Below, piece by piece: positions 40,222 through 50,570 of a DNA stretch of 64,000 bases. Position numbers and translations under genes: made by a program. Every line of letters begins with the position of its first letter. Position 1 is the first letter of the stretch. The stretch comes from Rhodoblastus sp963710275 (GTDB lineage Bacteria; Pseudomonadota; Alphaproteobacteria; Rhizobiales; Beijerinckiaceae): contig CAVPZS010000005.1 of assembly GCA_963710275.1 (NCBI GenBank), positions 186,001-250,000 on the forward strand. The letters run 5' to 3'. The notes under the pieces are model-generated. The model had not been told where the DNA came from and ran no database searches. It saw nothing but the letters and a program-made list of their open reading frames with translations.

Positions 40222-40659
40222 ATGACCGGATCATTCGATGTCATCGTCTATCACAACCCCGCCTGCGGCACGTCGCGCACTGTCATGGGCCTGATCCGCA
40301 ACGCCGGCATCGAGCCGCATGTCGTGGAATATCTGAAGACGCCGCCGAGCCGGGCCCTGCTGGAAAATCTCGTCGCTCGCGCCGGCGTCAACATTCGCGA
40401 CATCCTGCGCAAGAAGGGAACGCCTTTTGCTGAGCTCGGCCTCGGCGATGACAAGGCGACTGACGATGCGATCTACGCGGCCATCGCCAAGCATCCCGTG
40501 TTGATCGAGCGGCCCCTGGTCGTCACCCCGAAAGGCGTGCGCCTTTGCCGACCGGCCGAGTTCGTGCTGGACTTGCTGCCGCCCCAGCGCGGCGAATTTT
40601 TCAAGGAAAACGGCGAGCGCATGGTGGACGAAAAGGGGCGACCAGTCGCCTCCGCGTAA
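40222..40659 (+). CDS. arsC: Arsenate reductase (glutaredoxin-dependent) or ArsC-like protein
   Basis: 145 aa thioredoxin-fold protein: IVYHNPACGTSRTVMGLIRNAG (catalytic Cys), VEYLKTPPSRALLENL, ILRKKGTPFAELGL, HPVLIERPLVVTPKGVRLCRP. The three-arginine arsenate site appears in part (RPLV). No arsenic operon surrounds it; it is cotranscribed with the ABC-F gene, so a general redox role (YffB/YfgD-like) is possible. Confidence 0.85.
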   Translation: MTGSFDVIVYHNPACGTSRTVMGLIRNAGIEPHVVEYLKTPPSRALLENLVARAGVNIRDILRKKGTPFAELGLGDDKATDDAIYAAIAKHPVLIERPLVVTPKGVRLCRPAEFVLDLLPPQRGEFFKENGERMVDEKGRPVASA

Positions 40660-40716
40660 AGCATAGCAGAAAGCAGCAGCTTTGCCTTGACACGTAAATC
40701 ATTAGTTGTAATTTTT

Positions 40717-40760
40717 GACCCAATACGCTGCCGCCATAGCGTATTGGGTCTTATTTTTTT
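40717..40760 (+). terminator. Strong intrinsic terminator after arsC
   Basis: GACCCAATACGCT, an 8-nt loop, AGCGTATTGGGTC, then TTATTTTTTT: a perfect 13-bp stem with T-run. Confidence 0.95.
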
Positions 40761-40781
40761 CTTATTTTTGGCCTAGCCGAA

Positions 40782-40810
40782 TTGACAACATGCTTGACGT
40801 TCTTTGTATT
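40782..40810 (+). promoter_or_regulatory. Predicted sigma-70 promoter
   Basis: TTGACA (40782-40787), 17-bp spacer, TGTATT (40805-40810). The next gene starts 370 bp on, so the transcript has a long leader or encodes a small RNA. Confidence 0.55.
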
Positions 40811-41181
40811 GCGCAACCGCGAAATGGCAATACGTCAATATTCATGCCTGCGGCGCGAAATACATTCGCTCGCCGGAAATGGTGAAACTTGACCATTTGG
40901 AAGCTGATCGAAACCGCTCAACAAAGTTGAGCTTTGCTCCCGGCGCGGCCCTGTCCCGGCGCGCCCATGCCGACGCACCTCGAAGTGAAAATACGCCTGG
41001 GGTCATATTTCAAGTCCAAAACCTGGGCGCATAGAGCCGTCGTCTGATCCGCCATTCGCAAGGCGACATCCACGCGCCTCCTCGCGCGCCGCCTTTTCAG
41101 CCAGGCGACAAACCTCAATCGAAGCAGGCGGCGCCTGGACCGCAGGGTCCCCGCGCCCCGCTCAACCATGGCGGACAGCCG
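40811..41181. other. Long leader or non-coding stretch
   Basis: About 370 bp between the predicted promoter and the CHAP-like gene. No convincing ORF, tRNA or T-tailed hairpin. It is AT-richer at the start, GC-rich near the gene. Confidence 0.35.
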
Positions 41182-41838
41182 ATGCTGAAAACAATCATGC
41201 TCGCAACCATCCTCGCGCTTGGCCTTTTTGGAGCAGGCTCCGCCAGCGCCAACATCAATCACCGCGCTTCGGTTTATGAGCATGGACGGAGCTTTGCCCG
41301 CTCGGCCCATGGTTTTCGCTTTTACCGAAGCAACCACCACCGCCACGCACGCGTTCGTCGTGACAACCCAAGCCATCTCGGATTCGCTGGCTTTGACTTC
41401 GCCAACAACGATCCCTCGGTCGAAACCGGCGTCACAGGCTCAGCCTATGAACCGCTTCCAGCCTTTCAGCCAGGCAAGGCGACGCGCCCTGTCGAACTCC
41501 GTCCGCTTCATCCGCTGCTCGCCGTGGCCAGCCACTATATCGGGCGGCGCAATTTCACCCGCCACGGCGGCCCGTGGTGCCGCGATTTCATCAATGTCGT
41601 GGCGCGCCAGGCCGGCTACCACCTCGCCAACAACTCACGCCGGGCGATAGACGCGCTGCGCCTCGGACATCGCGTGTCTTCGCCTCGACCAGGCGATCTT
41701 GCGGTGATGCGTCATCATGTGACGATCTTCGCGGGCTGGGGCGGCCGCGGCATCCTCGGCCTTGGCGGCAATCAGCACAGGTCGGTGCGCTATTCGCATT
41801 TCAGCCGGCGCAGCATCGTCGCCTTCGTCAGGCTGTAA
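41182..41838 (+). CDS. Secreted NlpC/CHAP-like (TIGR02594-type) protein
   Basis: 218 aa, intact. Signal peptide (MLKTIMLATILALGLFGAG, cleavage after ASA), basic linker rich in His/Arg, then a cysteine-peptidase-like domain: PWCRDFINVVARQAGY (catalytic Cys), PRPGDLAVMRHHVTIFAGW (catalytic His) and GLGGNQHRSVRYSHF. Such domains cut or amidate peptidoglycan peptides; target here inferred only. Confidence 0.8.
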   Translation: MLKTIMLATILALGLFGAGSASANINHRASVYEHGRSFARSAHGFRFYRSNHHRHARVRRDNPSHLGFAGFDFANNDPSVETGVTGSAYEPLPAFQPGKATRPVELRPLHPLLAVASHYIGRRNFTRHGGPWCRDFINVVARQAGYHLANNSRRAIDALRLGHRVSSPRPGDLAVMRHHVTIFAGWGGRGILGLGGNQHRSVRYSHFSRRSIVAFVRL

Positions 41839-41845
41839 ACGCGGG

Positions 41846-43049
41846 TCAGAGGGTGATCCGCTTGGGCGCGGTCGGGCGTTCGGTCTTGAAGTCGCCGCGC
41901 CCCGCCAGCGCAAAGGCGGCCAGGGCCAGAGCCAGGGCGGTGAGCCACCAGAGCTGCAGGGTCGCGCCGCCGAACACGCCCATGGCCGTGACATAGGTCA
42001 GGCCGGCCAGCCAAAACGGCGCGAGCCGGGGAGATTGCGCCGCCGCCGCCTCGTAGGCGAGCCAGGTCAGCCCGGCCCCCGCCAGGGCGCCGATCAGGCC
42101 GAGGTCGGTCCAGGTCTCGAACAAGAGGGAATGCGGCGCGTGCGCCGGCATATAGCCCCGCCAGGCCCCCGAGCCGACAAAATTGAAGCCATGGCCGGGG
42201 ATGACGCGCAAGCCGTCGCTGGCGATCATGCCGCTCCAGGTCTTCAGGCCCAGCAACAGCGACGGCGCGTCCTCGCCGATCAAGGGACCGAACAGCAGAG
42301 GAACCAGCGGCGCAAAAATGAAGCTGACGGCGCCGATGGCGCCGATCCAGCGTCCGGTGCGGGGGGCATCGGCCAAGGCGGCGGCGAAAGCCAGCGCCGC
42401 CATGCCGGTCGCAGCCAGCGCCGAGGGAACGCGAAGCGAAATCGCCGCCGCCAGCACGACGATCGCGAGGCTCGCGGAAAGCGTCAGCCGGTTGCGCAAG
42501 GCCGTCGCCGCCATGGCCGGCCAGAGCAGCAGCAACATGACCTCCACGCCGCGGATGAGGTTGTCCATGTCGTCGGCGTCGTCAGCCTCCGCGCGAAAGC
42601 CGCGCATCAAGGAAAATCGAGGCGAACGCCGCCAGGACCACGCCCAGTGGCAAGAGATAGAGATTTGCGGCCTTGCTGCGCGCAGGCAGCGCGGCGGCGA
42701 CCGGGCACCACGCGACAGGAAAGTGGACAGGATCTTGACCAGGCGCGGCGCGGCCTCGCCGGGAAAGGCGTCCACAGCAGCGAAGCCACCGTCCAGAAGG
42801 CCAGAAAAAGCGCCGCCAGCCCGACGGCGTGAAGAGAGGCGCGAAAACCTCGCGCATCCTCATGCGCGGCGCGAGCACCAGACCGGCTGCGAAGGTCAGC
42901 GCGCCCGCGATCGGCGCGAGGATGAAGATCGAGCGCTGCGACATCAGAAGCGCCAGCGGCGCGGCGACGAACGCCACGCCAAGACCAAGCCTGAGCAAGA
43001 GGTTGGCGGCGTCGGCGGAGGCTTTGTCGGCGGCGTTCTGGTTTGTCAT
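41846..43049 (-). CDS. O-antigen ligase/polymerase-like membrane protein
   Basis: About 401 aa, ten or more hydrophobic helices. C-terminal periplasmic loop region FVGSGAWRGYMPAHAPHSLLFETWTDLGLIGAL is the WaaL/Wzy hallmark (PHSLLFE-x-W-x-D-LG). It would join or polymerise surface polysaccharide. Three -1 frameshifts (near 42830, 42775, 42680) and one +1 (near 42597), so unlike its neighbours it is mostly deletions. Convergent with the CHAP-like gene, gap 7 bp. Confidence 0.8.
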
Positions 43050-43224
43050 CTGCCCGTGAAATTGCGGCGCGAGTCTGAAAAAGCGAAAAATAACTCGGGA
43101 TCATGCAGTTGTCATCTTAGATGATGCGTCACGCGCGGCTGTGGGCAATCGGCAACAGTGGCGGGCAAATGATGACGCAATGGGCTAGATCCGCAGCAAA
43201 AAACGGAGGGCGTCAAGGGCTTTG

Positions 43225-43647
43225 ATGATTCAGGTGACGCGGAGCATCGCGCTGGACGAAGCCGAATTGCAGGAGGATTTCATCCGCGCCTCCGGCCCTG
43301 GCGGCCAGAATGTCAACAAGGTCGAAACGGCGGTGCAGTTGCGCTTCAACGTGCTGAATTCGCCCTGCCTGCCGGAACCCGTGCGCGCGCGGCTGATCGC
43401 GCTGGCGGGAAAGCGCGTCGCCGGCAATGGCGACCTGATCATCACCGCGCGCCGCTTTCGCACGCAGGAGCGCAACCGCGCCGACGCCTTGGAGCGGCTG
43501 ATCGAAATGATCCGCGAGGCGGCGCGCCCGCCGGCGCCGCCGCGCCGCGCCACCCGCCCGACGCTCGGCTCGAAATTGCGCCGGCTCGACGGCAAGAAGC
43601 AGCGCGGCTCGATCAAATCGATGCGCGGCAAGCCCGCGGCCGACTGA
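43225..43647 (+). CDS. arfB: Alternative ribosome-rescue factor ArfB (peptidyl-tRNA hydrolase)
   Basis: 140 aa codon-independent release factor that frees ribosomes stalled without a stop codon. SGPGGQNVNKVETAVQLRF has the catalytic GGQ; the C-terminus TLGSKLRRLDGKKQRGSIKSMRG is the basic tail that enters the mRNA channel. Frame intact; start ATG 43225. Confidence 0.93.
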   Translation: MIQVTRSIALDEAELQEDFIRASGPGGQNVNKVETAVQLRFNVLNSPCLPEPVRARLIALAGKRVAGNGDLIITARRFRTQERNRADALERLIEMIREAARPPAPPRRATRPTLGSKLRRLDGKKQRGSIKSMRGKPAAD

Positions 43648-43710
43648 CCGGCGTCGGCTTGCCGCCGCCGCGCGCCGATGCTAGAGCGGCGGCGCTTCAT
43701 AGGAAAAATC

Positions 43711-44327
43711 ATGAACATTCGTTTGCATCGGGGCGATCTGCCCGCCGATTACCGGGCCGGGGACAGCGTCGCCATCGACACCGAGACGCTCGGCCTCAAT
43801 CCGCAGCGCGACCGCCTCTGCCTGGTGCAGCTCTCCACCGGCGACGGCGACGCCGATCTGGTGCAGATCGGCCGCGGCCAGACCGAGGCGCCCAATCTCG
43901 TGCGTGCTCCTGACCGACCCGCAAGTGACCAAGATCTTCCATTTCGCCCGTTTCGACCTCGCCATTCTGCAGAAGACCTTCGGCGTGCGCGCCACGCCCG
44001 GTCTATTGCACCAAGATCGCCTCGAAACTGACGCGCACCTATACCGACCGCCACGGCCTCAAGGATCTGGTGCGCGAACTGCTCGGCGTGGAAATTTCCA
44101 AGCAGCAGCAATCCTCCGACTGGGCCGCAGAAAACCTCAGCGAGGCCCAGCTCGCCTATGCCGCGTCCGACGTGCTGCATCTGCACGCCCTGCGCGAAAA
44201 ACTCGATGCGATGCTGGCGCGCGAAGGCCGCGACAAAATAGCGCAGGAATGTTTCGGTTTCCTGCCCGCGCGCGCCGAACTCGATTTGCGGGGATGGCCG
44301 GAAACCGATATTTTCGCTCATATGTGA
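43711..44327 (+). CDS. nrnC: NanoRNase C (short RNase D-like 3'-5' exonuclease)
   Basis: About 204 aa, DEDDy fold only, without HRDC domains: VAIDTETLGL (Asp, Glu), FHFARFDLAILQKTFG (Asp), and AQLAYAASDVLHLHAL (Tyr, Asp). Length and sequence fit alphaproteobacterial NrnC, which degrades dinucleotides. Two +1 frameshifts near 43905 and 44007. Precedes the lpt operon, the order seen in related genomes. Confidence 0.9.
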
Positions 44328-44503
44328 CTAAAGCCGCGATTTCGCCTTCGGGTCCGTTTATTGCCCACGTTGGCGGGGCGCCGGCTCCGGGCGTTCAGAC
44401 GCCGTTCATTGCGGCGATTTTATATGAAAAGCGCCGCGAATCCGGCAAAGGGACGCTTGAATGGAACTGAGCCGCTCGTTGGCGCAAGGCGGGATCATGC
44501 AGA

Positions 44504-45192
44504 ATGACAGACCCGGCGGGTATCGGGGACGCCTATGCGCGCGCGCAGCCGGGCCGCACCCAGGCCTTCAAGTCGGCCGCCCGGCACAGCGCCCGGGTCA
44601 AGTGGCTGCGCCGGCTGATCCTCGGCGGCGCGCTGCTTACCACCGTCGGCGTCATCGGCTACTCCTGGTTTCGCCCGCTCGACCAGGGCGACACCCATTT
44701 CTCGCTGGAAAGTTTCGGCGTCAGCGGCGACAAGGTGACCATGGAGCATCCCAAAATGACCGGCGTCAGGCGCGACGGCCGGCCCTATGAGGTCACCGCC
44801 GACACCGGCGTGCAGAACCCACGCGATCCCGGCCGCACCACCCTGACCAACCTCGACGCCCGCCTGCACATGAGCGACGACGGCGGCGTAACCCATATCC
44901 TCGGCGAAAGCGGCCTCTATGATTCCGACGCCCAAACCCTCGATCTGGCCGGCCACGTCCATATCAAGAGCGGCGCCAATTCGATCTGGCCATGGAGCGC
45001 GCGTCGATGAATTTCAAGACCAACGCCATGGTTTCCAATGCGCCGGTGCGGCTCGACATGCAAAGCGGCTGGGTCACGGCTGATACCATGACCATGACCG
45101 ACAATGGCGCGCAGATCACCTTCACCGGCAACGTCCAGTCCCAATTCACCCAGTCTGACGACGGCGCCAGCGCCGGCGCGACAGCCAATTGA
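44504..45192 (+). CDS. lptC: LPS export protein LptC
   Basis: Bitopic inner-membrane protein linking the LptBFG transporter to LptA. About 229 aa: cytosolic N-terminus, one helix (LILGGALLTTVGVIGYSW), then the beta-jellyroll (KVTMEHPKMTGVRRDGRPYEVTADTGVQ, ESGLYDSDAQTLDLAGHVHI, GWVTADTMTMTDNG). A -1 frameshift near 44985. LptA starts one base after its stop. Confidence 0.88.
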
Positions 45193-45193
45193 C

Positions 45194-45873
45194 ATGGAGC
45201 GCGCCTTGTCACGCCTGACCCGATCGGCCGCGCTGGCGCTGGCCTTGCTGCTGCCGGCCCCCGCCGCATGGGCGCAAGCCGCGCCCGCGCCATCGCAGGG
45301 CGCGACGCTGCTGCCGGGCGCCTCCAGCCATGAGCCGATCAACATCGCCGCTGACAAGCTCGACTATTTCGACAAGGACAAGAAGGCGGTCTATACCGGC
45401 AATGTCGTCGCCGTGCAGGGGGACACGCGCCTCAACGCCACGGTGCTGACCATCCTGTTCGAGAACAAGCGCCGCCAAGCCGCGGCGCGCGAAACCCGCC
45501 GCAGCGCCGGCCGCCGGTCCGGGCGGCGGCAATTCGCAAATGCGGCGCATGGAGGGCAAGGGGCCGATCGCCATCACCAACAAGGACCAGGTCGGCACGG
45601 GCGACGCGCTCGTCTATGACAAGCCGCGAGAACAAGTTCTATCTGATCGGCAATGTCGCCCTGTCGCAGGGCGAGAACGTCACCCGCGGCGACAAGCTGA
45701 TCTACGACCTAGCGACCGGGCAGGCCGTGGTCACGTCCAAGGGACGCGTGCACAGCCTGATCATCCCCAGGACGATCAAGCCGGCGGCGGGCGCGCCGGC
45801 CGCGGCAAAGCCGCAAACGACGCCAAAAAAGCCTCCGCCCAAAACGCCGGCGCCCGCCATGTCGCTCCACTAA
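45194..45873 (+). CDS. lptA: Periplasmic LPS-binding bridge protein LptA
   Basis: About 225 aa. Signal peptide (ALALALLLPAPAAWAQA), then the OstA fold: PINIAADKLDYFDKDKKAVYTGNVVAVQGDTRLNA, GPIAITNKDQVGTGDALVYD and KFYLIGNVALSQGENVTRGDKLIYDLATGQAVV. The C-terminus is a Lys/Pro/Ala tail. Two +1 frameshifts near 45490 and 45625. Confidence 0.9.
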
Positions 45874-45903
45874 ACCGCGTCTCTCCATTAAATCAGCGAG
45901 ACC

Positions 45904-46620
45904 ATGCTCAACGTTCACCATCTCGGAAAATCATACAAGGCCCGCCGGGTGGTGGAAGACGTGAGCCTCAACGTGCGGCGCGGCGAGGCCGTCGGCCTGC
46001 TCGGCCCCAATGGCGCGGGCAAGACCACGGTCTTCTACATGATCACCGGCCTGGTCAAACCCGACAAGGGCATGATCGAACTCGACGGCCATGACGTCAC
46101 GGGCCTGCCGATGTATCGCCGCGCCCGGCTCGGCATCGGCTATCTGCCGCAGGAGGCCTCGATCTTTCGCGGGTTGAGCGTCGAGGACAATATCCGCGCC
46201 GTGCTGGAGATCGCCGAGCCCGACCGCGACCGTCGCGCCCAGCATCTCGAAGCGCTGCTCGAGGAATTCGACATCAAGCGGCTGCGCAAGTCGCCGTCCA
46301 TCGCGCTGTCCGGCGGCGAACGGCGGCGCTGCGAAATCGCCCGCGCGCTCGCCAGCAGCCCGTCCTTCATGCTGCTCGACGAGCCCTTCGCCGGCATCGA
46401 CCCGATCGCCGTCGGCGACATCCAGGATCTCGTGCGCCATCTGAAAGGCCGCGGCATCGGCGTGCTGATCACCGATCACAATGTCCGCGAAACCCTGGGA
46501 CTGATCGACCGCGCCTATATCATCCATTCCGGCCATGTGCTGACCGAAGGCAATCCCGACGCCATCGTCGCCAACGCCGACGTGCGCCGCTTCTATCTGG
46601 GCGAAGATTTCCGGATGTGA
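45904..46620 (+). CDS. lptB: LPS export ABC transporter ATPase LptB
   Basis: 238 aa, intact ATPase of the LptBFGC exporter: GPNGAGKTTVFYMITGLV (Walker A), LSGGERRRCEIARAL, SFMLLDEPFAGIDPIAV (Walker B), VLITDHNVRETLGLIDRAYI. Third gene of the lptCAB unit and directly ahead of rpoN. Confidence 0.96.
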   Translation: MLNVHHLGKSYKARRVVEDVSLNVRRGEAVGLLGPNGAGKTTVFYMITGLVKPDKGMIELDGHDVTGLPMYRRARLGIGYLPQEASIFRGLSVEDNIRAVLEIAEPDRDRRAQHLEALLEEFDIKRLRKSPSIALSGGERRRCEIARALASSPSFMLLDEPFAGIDPIAVGDIQDLVRHLKGRGIGVLITDHNVRETLGLIDRAYIIHSGHVLTEGNPDAIVANADVRRFYLGEDFRM

Positions 46621-46798
46621 CGACGCGACCGTCGCGGCAATAATCCTCGCCGCGTCAAGTTCTTGCCACCCGTTAACTTTGTTGCGTCCGTCCGCGCGCA
46701 TCTGGCGTTTTTTCGTGGTCGCGCCTCACCAAATCGTGTATGCAAGAAATGGGCCGCCAAATGGGGGCTCGCGCAGGGTTCGGTATTGCGAGTAAGAT

Positions 46799-48375
46799 AT
46801 GGCTCTATCCGCCAAAATGTTGCTTCGGCAGGGGCAATCCCTGGTCATGACGCCGCAGCTGCTGCAGGCGATCAAGCTGCTGCAATATTCGAGCGTCGAA
46901 CTGGCCGCTTTCGTCGAGGAGGAGCTCGAGCGCAATCCCCTCCTGGAGCGCGCGGAGGACGGGCCCGACCCGACCCCGACGGGGATCGACGCGCCCGGCG
47001 CCAATCCGGCCAACGAGCCTTCCGGCGATGTCTCGGGCGACCCCTTCGAAGCCGACTGCGCACATGTCGCAACTCGCGGTCTCGACTGAGGGGCTGGCCG
47101 AGAGCCTCGGCGCCGAAGTCGAGAACGCCTTCGACGGCGAACGCGACCTCAGCCCCGCGACGGAACAGAACAAGCTCGAAACCCTGGGGCTGTCCGACAC
47201 CGCCTGGTCCGGCGCCGGCGGCGCCGAGGGCTCGTCGGGCGAAGCGGCCAATATCGAAGCCTATATCGCCCAGCAGTCGACGCTGGCCGACCATCTCGGC
47301 GCGCAGCTCTCGGTCGCCACCGCCGATCCGGTCGACCGCATGATCGGCCTCGCCATCATCGATTCCATCGACGAGGCCGGCTATTTGCGCGAGAGCGTCG
47401 AGGAACTGGCGGACCGCCTCGGCGCGGCCCCCGAGCGGGTCGAACAGGTGCTGGCCATCGTGCACAGCTTCGAGCCGACCGGCATTGGCGCGCGCGATCT
47501 GGCCGAGTGCCTGGCGCTGCAATTGCGCGAGCTGGACCGCTACGATCCGGCCATGCAGGCGATGATCGCCAACCTTCCCCTCGTGGCCAAACGCGACTTC
47601 GCCGCCTTGCGCAGGATTTGCGGCGTCGACGATGAAGACCTGACCGACATGCTCGGCGAAATCCGTCGGCTCGACCCCAAGCCCGGCCGGGCCTTCGGCG
47701 GCTCGATCGTGCAGCCGGTCGCGCCCGGACGTGATCGTGCGGGCGGCGCGCGACGGCTCCTGGCTGATCGAACTCAATTCCGAGGCGCTGCCGCGCGTGC
47801 TGGTCAACCAGACCTATGCGGCGACCGTCTCGCGCAAGGGGACCGCCGACGAGGACAAGACCTTCATGTCGCAATGCCTGCAAACCGCCAATTGGCTGAC
47901 CAAGAGCCTGGAGCAGCGCGCGCGCACCATATTGAAGGTCTCGTCCGAGATCGTGCGCCGGCAGGACGCCTTCCTCGCCGCAAGGCGTCGAGCATCTGCG
48001 CCCGCTCAACCTGAAGAACATCGCCGACGCCGTCGGCCTGCACGAATCGACGGTTTCGCGCGTCACCTCCAACAAATACATGGCGACGCCGCGCGGCCTG
48101 TTCGAGCTGAAATATTTCTTCACCGCCTCCATCGCCGCGCATGGCGGCGGCGACGCCCATTCGGCCGAGGCGGTGCGCTTCAAGATCCGGCAGATGATCG
48201 ACGCCGAGGCGCTCGGACGCCATTCTTTCGGACGATTCCATTGTCGAAAAGCTCAAGGCGCAGAACATCGACATCGCCCGCCGCACCGTCGCCAAATATC
48301 GCGAGAGCCTGAAAATTCCGTCCTCTGTCGGAACGCCGGCGCGAAAAGCAGTCGCTGACCGCACGCAGCGCGTAG
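46799..48375 (+). CDS. rpoN: RNA polymerase sigma-54 factor
   Basis: About 523 aa. Region I glutamine-rich activator-contact (LLRQGQSLVMTPQLLQAIKLLQYSSVEL), core-binding region, HTH, and the RpoN box RRTVAKYRESLKIPSS near the end. Directs transcription at -24/-12 promoters with enhancer proteins. Five +1 frameshifts near 47060, 47727, 47982, 48215 and 48330; the joined protein reaches TAG at 48373-48375 with a normal C-terminus (SSVERRREKQSLTARSA). Confidence 0.94.
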
Positions 48376-48609
48376 GCCCTCATTTCACCCCGGAAAACCT
48401 GGCATCGCACGCTCGCCATTGACTTCGGCGGCGGACGCTTCTAACCGTTGGCAGTTCTCAAAGCGCCGGCGGGTTTCCTGCCACGGGACGATCGCGCGCG
48501 ACATGTAACGATCACCCGCGCCTCTTTTCGGAGCGGGGCGGCGGGAACGGGGAGAACCGGCCGCGACACCTTGAATTGGCCGCGACAAGACACGAATTGG
48601 AACCAGATT

Positions 48610-49206
48610 ATGCCCCTGCGTATCTCCGGGAAGAACATCAATATCGGCGACGCCCTGCGCACCCATGTTTCCGAGCGGCTCAACGCCGCGACAGGCAAAT
48701 ATTTCGACGGCTCCGTCGCGGGACATGTCACGATCGAGCCGGAAGGCTCCGGCTATCGCACCGATTGCACGCTGCATCTCGCTTCCGGCGTCACCCTGCA
48801 GGCCGAGGGCCGCGCCCAGGAAGTCTACGCCAGCTTCGACCAGACCGCGGCGCGCATCGAGAGCCGCCTGCGCCGCTACAAGCGCAAGCTCAAGGACCGC
48901 GGCGCCGCCCAGCGCGAAAGCGCCGCGCAGGCCGGCGAGCCTATCCGCTATACCGTGCTGAGCGGGCCCGACGAGGTCGAGGAGGCGCCGCTCGAGCATG
49001 AATTCAAGCCGGCGGTGATAGCCGAATCCGACAAGCTCCTGCAGACCCTGTCGGTCTCGGCCGCGGTGCTGGAGCTCGATTTGACTGGCGCGCCAGTGCT
49101 GGCCTTCCGCCACGCCACCTCCGACCGCGTCAATGTCATCTACCGCCGGCTCGACGGCCATATCGGCTGGATCGACCCGACGGGCGGCGCAAAAGGCGCC
49201 GCGTGA
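48610..49206 (+). CDS. hpf: Ribosome hibernation promoting factor (long form)
   Basis: 198 aa, intact. N-terminal S30AE domain (MPLRISGKNINIGDALRTHV, HLASGVTLQAEG) and the C-terminal long-HPF dimerisation domain (GAPVLAFRHATSDRVNVIYRRLDGHIGWIDP). It makes 100S ribosomes in stationary phase. Order rpoN-hpf-ptsN is conserved in Proteobacteria. A terminator overlaps its stop codon. Confidence 0.93.
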   Translation: MPLRISGKNINIGDALRTHVSERLNAATGKYFDGSVAGHVTIEPEGSGYRTDCTLHLASGVTLQAEGRAQEVYASFDQTAARIESRLRRYKRKLKDRGAAQRESAAQAGEPIRYTVLSGPDEVEEAPLEHEFKPAVIAESDKLLQTLSVSAAVLELDLTGAPVLAFRHATSDRVNVIYRRLDGHIGWIDPTGGAKGAA

Positions 49207-49222
49207 GCGCGGCTTATTTTTT
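49198..49222 (+). terminator. Terminator overlapping the hpf stop
   Basis: GCCGCG, loop TGAG, CGCGGC then TTATTTTTT. The TGA in the loop is the hpf stop codon, so the stem starts inside the gene. Confidence 0.75.
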
Positions 49223-49365
49223 GCAGAGCGCAGCGCGCGCTCCGATCTCTGGAGCGGCGCTCGCGTTAAATCATTTTATGGGCGCCGGACAATCCTCGCG
49301 AGGGTTCGGCGCGCGTTTTGCGATTGCGGGCGCGGCAGGCTGCGTCTTGACGGAAAACGACCCCC

Positions 49366-49833
49366 ATGCCGCTTGAAAATCTTATTGTCCCAGAGGCAAT
49401 CCTGCCGGCCCTTCGGGTCAACGGCAAAAAGCAGGCCCTGCAGGAATTGAGCGAAAAGGCGGCGGAAGTGTCCGGGCTGCCCGCCCGCGAGATCTTCGAC
49501 GCCTGGATGCAGCGCGAGAAGCTCAATTCGACCGGGCTTGGCGACGGCATCGCCATCCCACATGGGAAACTGTTGAACGCCCCACGCATTTTCGGAATTT
49601 TCGCGCGGCTGGAGCGGCCGATCGACTTTGAATCGCTCGACGGACAGCCGGTCGACCTGTTGTTCGGGCTGATCGCGCCGGAATCGGCGGGCGCGGATCA
49701 TCTGAAGGCCCTGGCGATCATCGCCCGCCTGCTGCGCAATCCCGCCACCGTGGCAAAAATCCGCGCGACGCGCGAGGCGCCGGCGCTCTACGCGTTGCTG
49801 ACCCAGTCCACGTCCTCGTCCGACGCGGCCTGA
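49366..49833 (+). CDS. ptsN: PTS IIA-like nitrogen regulatory protein
   Basis: 155 aa: phospho-acceptor histidine in GIAIPHGKLLNAPRIFGIFARL, then PIDFESLDGQPVDLLFGLIAPE and HLKALAIIARLLRNP. Takes phosphate from NPr/PtsP and tunes potassium and nitrogen responses. Own leader of about 140 bp after the hpf terminator. Confidence 0.94.
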   Translation: MPLENLIVPEAILPALRVNGKKQALQELSEKAAEVSGLPAREIFDAWMQREKLNSTGLGDGIAIPHGKLLNAPRIFGIFARLERPIDFESLDGQPVDLLFGLIAPESAGADHLKALAIIARLLRNPATVAKIRATREAPALYALLTQSTSSSDAA

Positions 49834-49858
49834 GGCGGGATCTTAGCCGGGAATTGCG

Positions 49859-50556
49859 ATGATCCAGGACGCGCTCGCCAGCCTGCGGGAGATTTTCTCG
49901 CCGCCCTTCCGCTCCGTGCTGCTCAAGTCGCTCGGCCTCACGCTGGCGAGCCTGGCGGCGGCTGGGTCTGATTCTGGGCCGCGCCGCCGTCTGGGCCGCG
50001 GCCGGCGGACCCGGCTGGCTGAAGACGCTGATCGAGATCACCGCCGCGCTGGGGCTGTTTGTCGGCCTGATCTTCCTGATCGCGCCGGTCTCCATGCTGG
50101 TCGCCGGCTTTTTCCTCGACGAGCTGGCGGACCATGTCGAAGCCGACATTTATCCGCCGGGCCTGCGCGGCAGGCCGGCGCCGGTGGCGGACTCGCTGTG
50201 GCTGGCGATCAAGTTTTCCCTGGTGGCGCTGGCGGTTAATTTTTGCGCATTCTGCCTCTGGCTGCTGCCCGGCGTGAATGCATTGGTGTTCTTCGTCGCC
50301 AACGCCTATCTGTTCGGCCGCGAATATTTCGAGCTGGCCGCGCTGCGCTTTCGGCCGCGGGACGAGGTGCAGGCCCTGCGCCGCCGCCATCCCCTGATGC
50401 TTTTCGCCGCCGGGCTTATCGTTGCGCTGTTCGTCGCCACGCCGGTGCTTGAACCTGCTGACGCCGCTGTTCGGCATCGCCCTGATGGCGCGCCTGCACA
50501 AGAGGCTCGCGCCGCCGCAACTGAAAACGGCGACGGACGCCCTTCTCGTTTCCTGA
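49859..50556 (+). CDS. EI24/CysZ-like membrane protein
   Basis: About 231 aa with four to five helices: REIFSPPFRSVLLKSLGLTL, GLFVGLIFLIAPVSMLVAGFFLDELADHVE, SLWLAIKFSLVALAVN, NALVFFVANAYLFGREYFELAALRF. This is the EI24 domain found in CysZ sulfate permeases and in uncharacterised proteins; alphaproteobacterial members are not proven sulfate transporters. Two +1 frameshifts near 49968 and 50452. Starts 25 bp after ptsN. Confidence 0.82.
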
Positions 50557-50570
50557 TGTGAAGACGCGGG

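Noticed and set aside
40222..40659. An arsenic resistance operon
   Set aside because: Only the ArsC-like gene is present; no arsR, arsB or acr3 nearby, and it is joined to an ABC-F gene.
40804..41034. Short ORF after the predicted promoter
   Set aside because: No ATG with a ribosome site, and the peptide is compositionally random.
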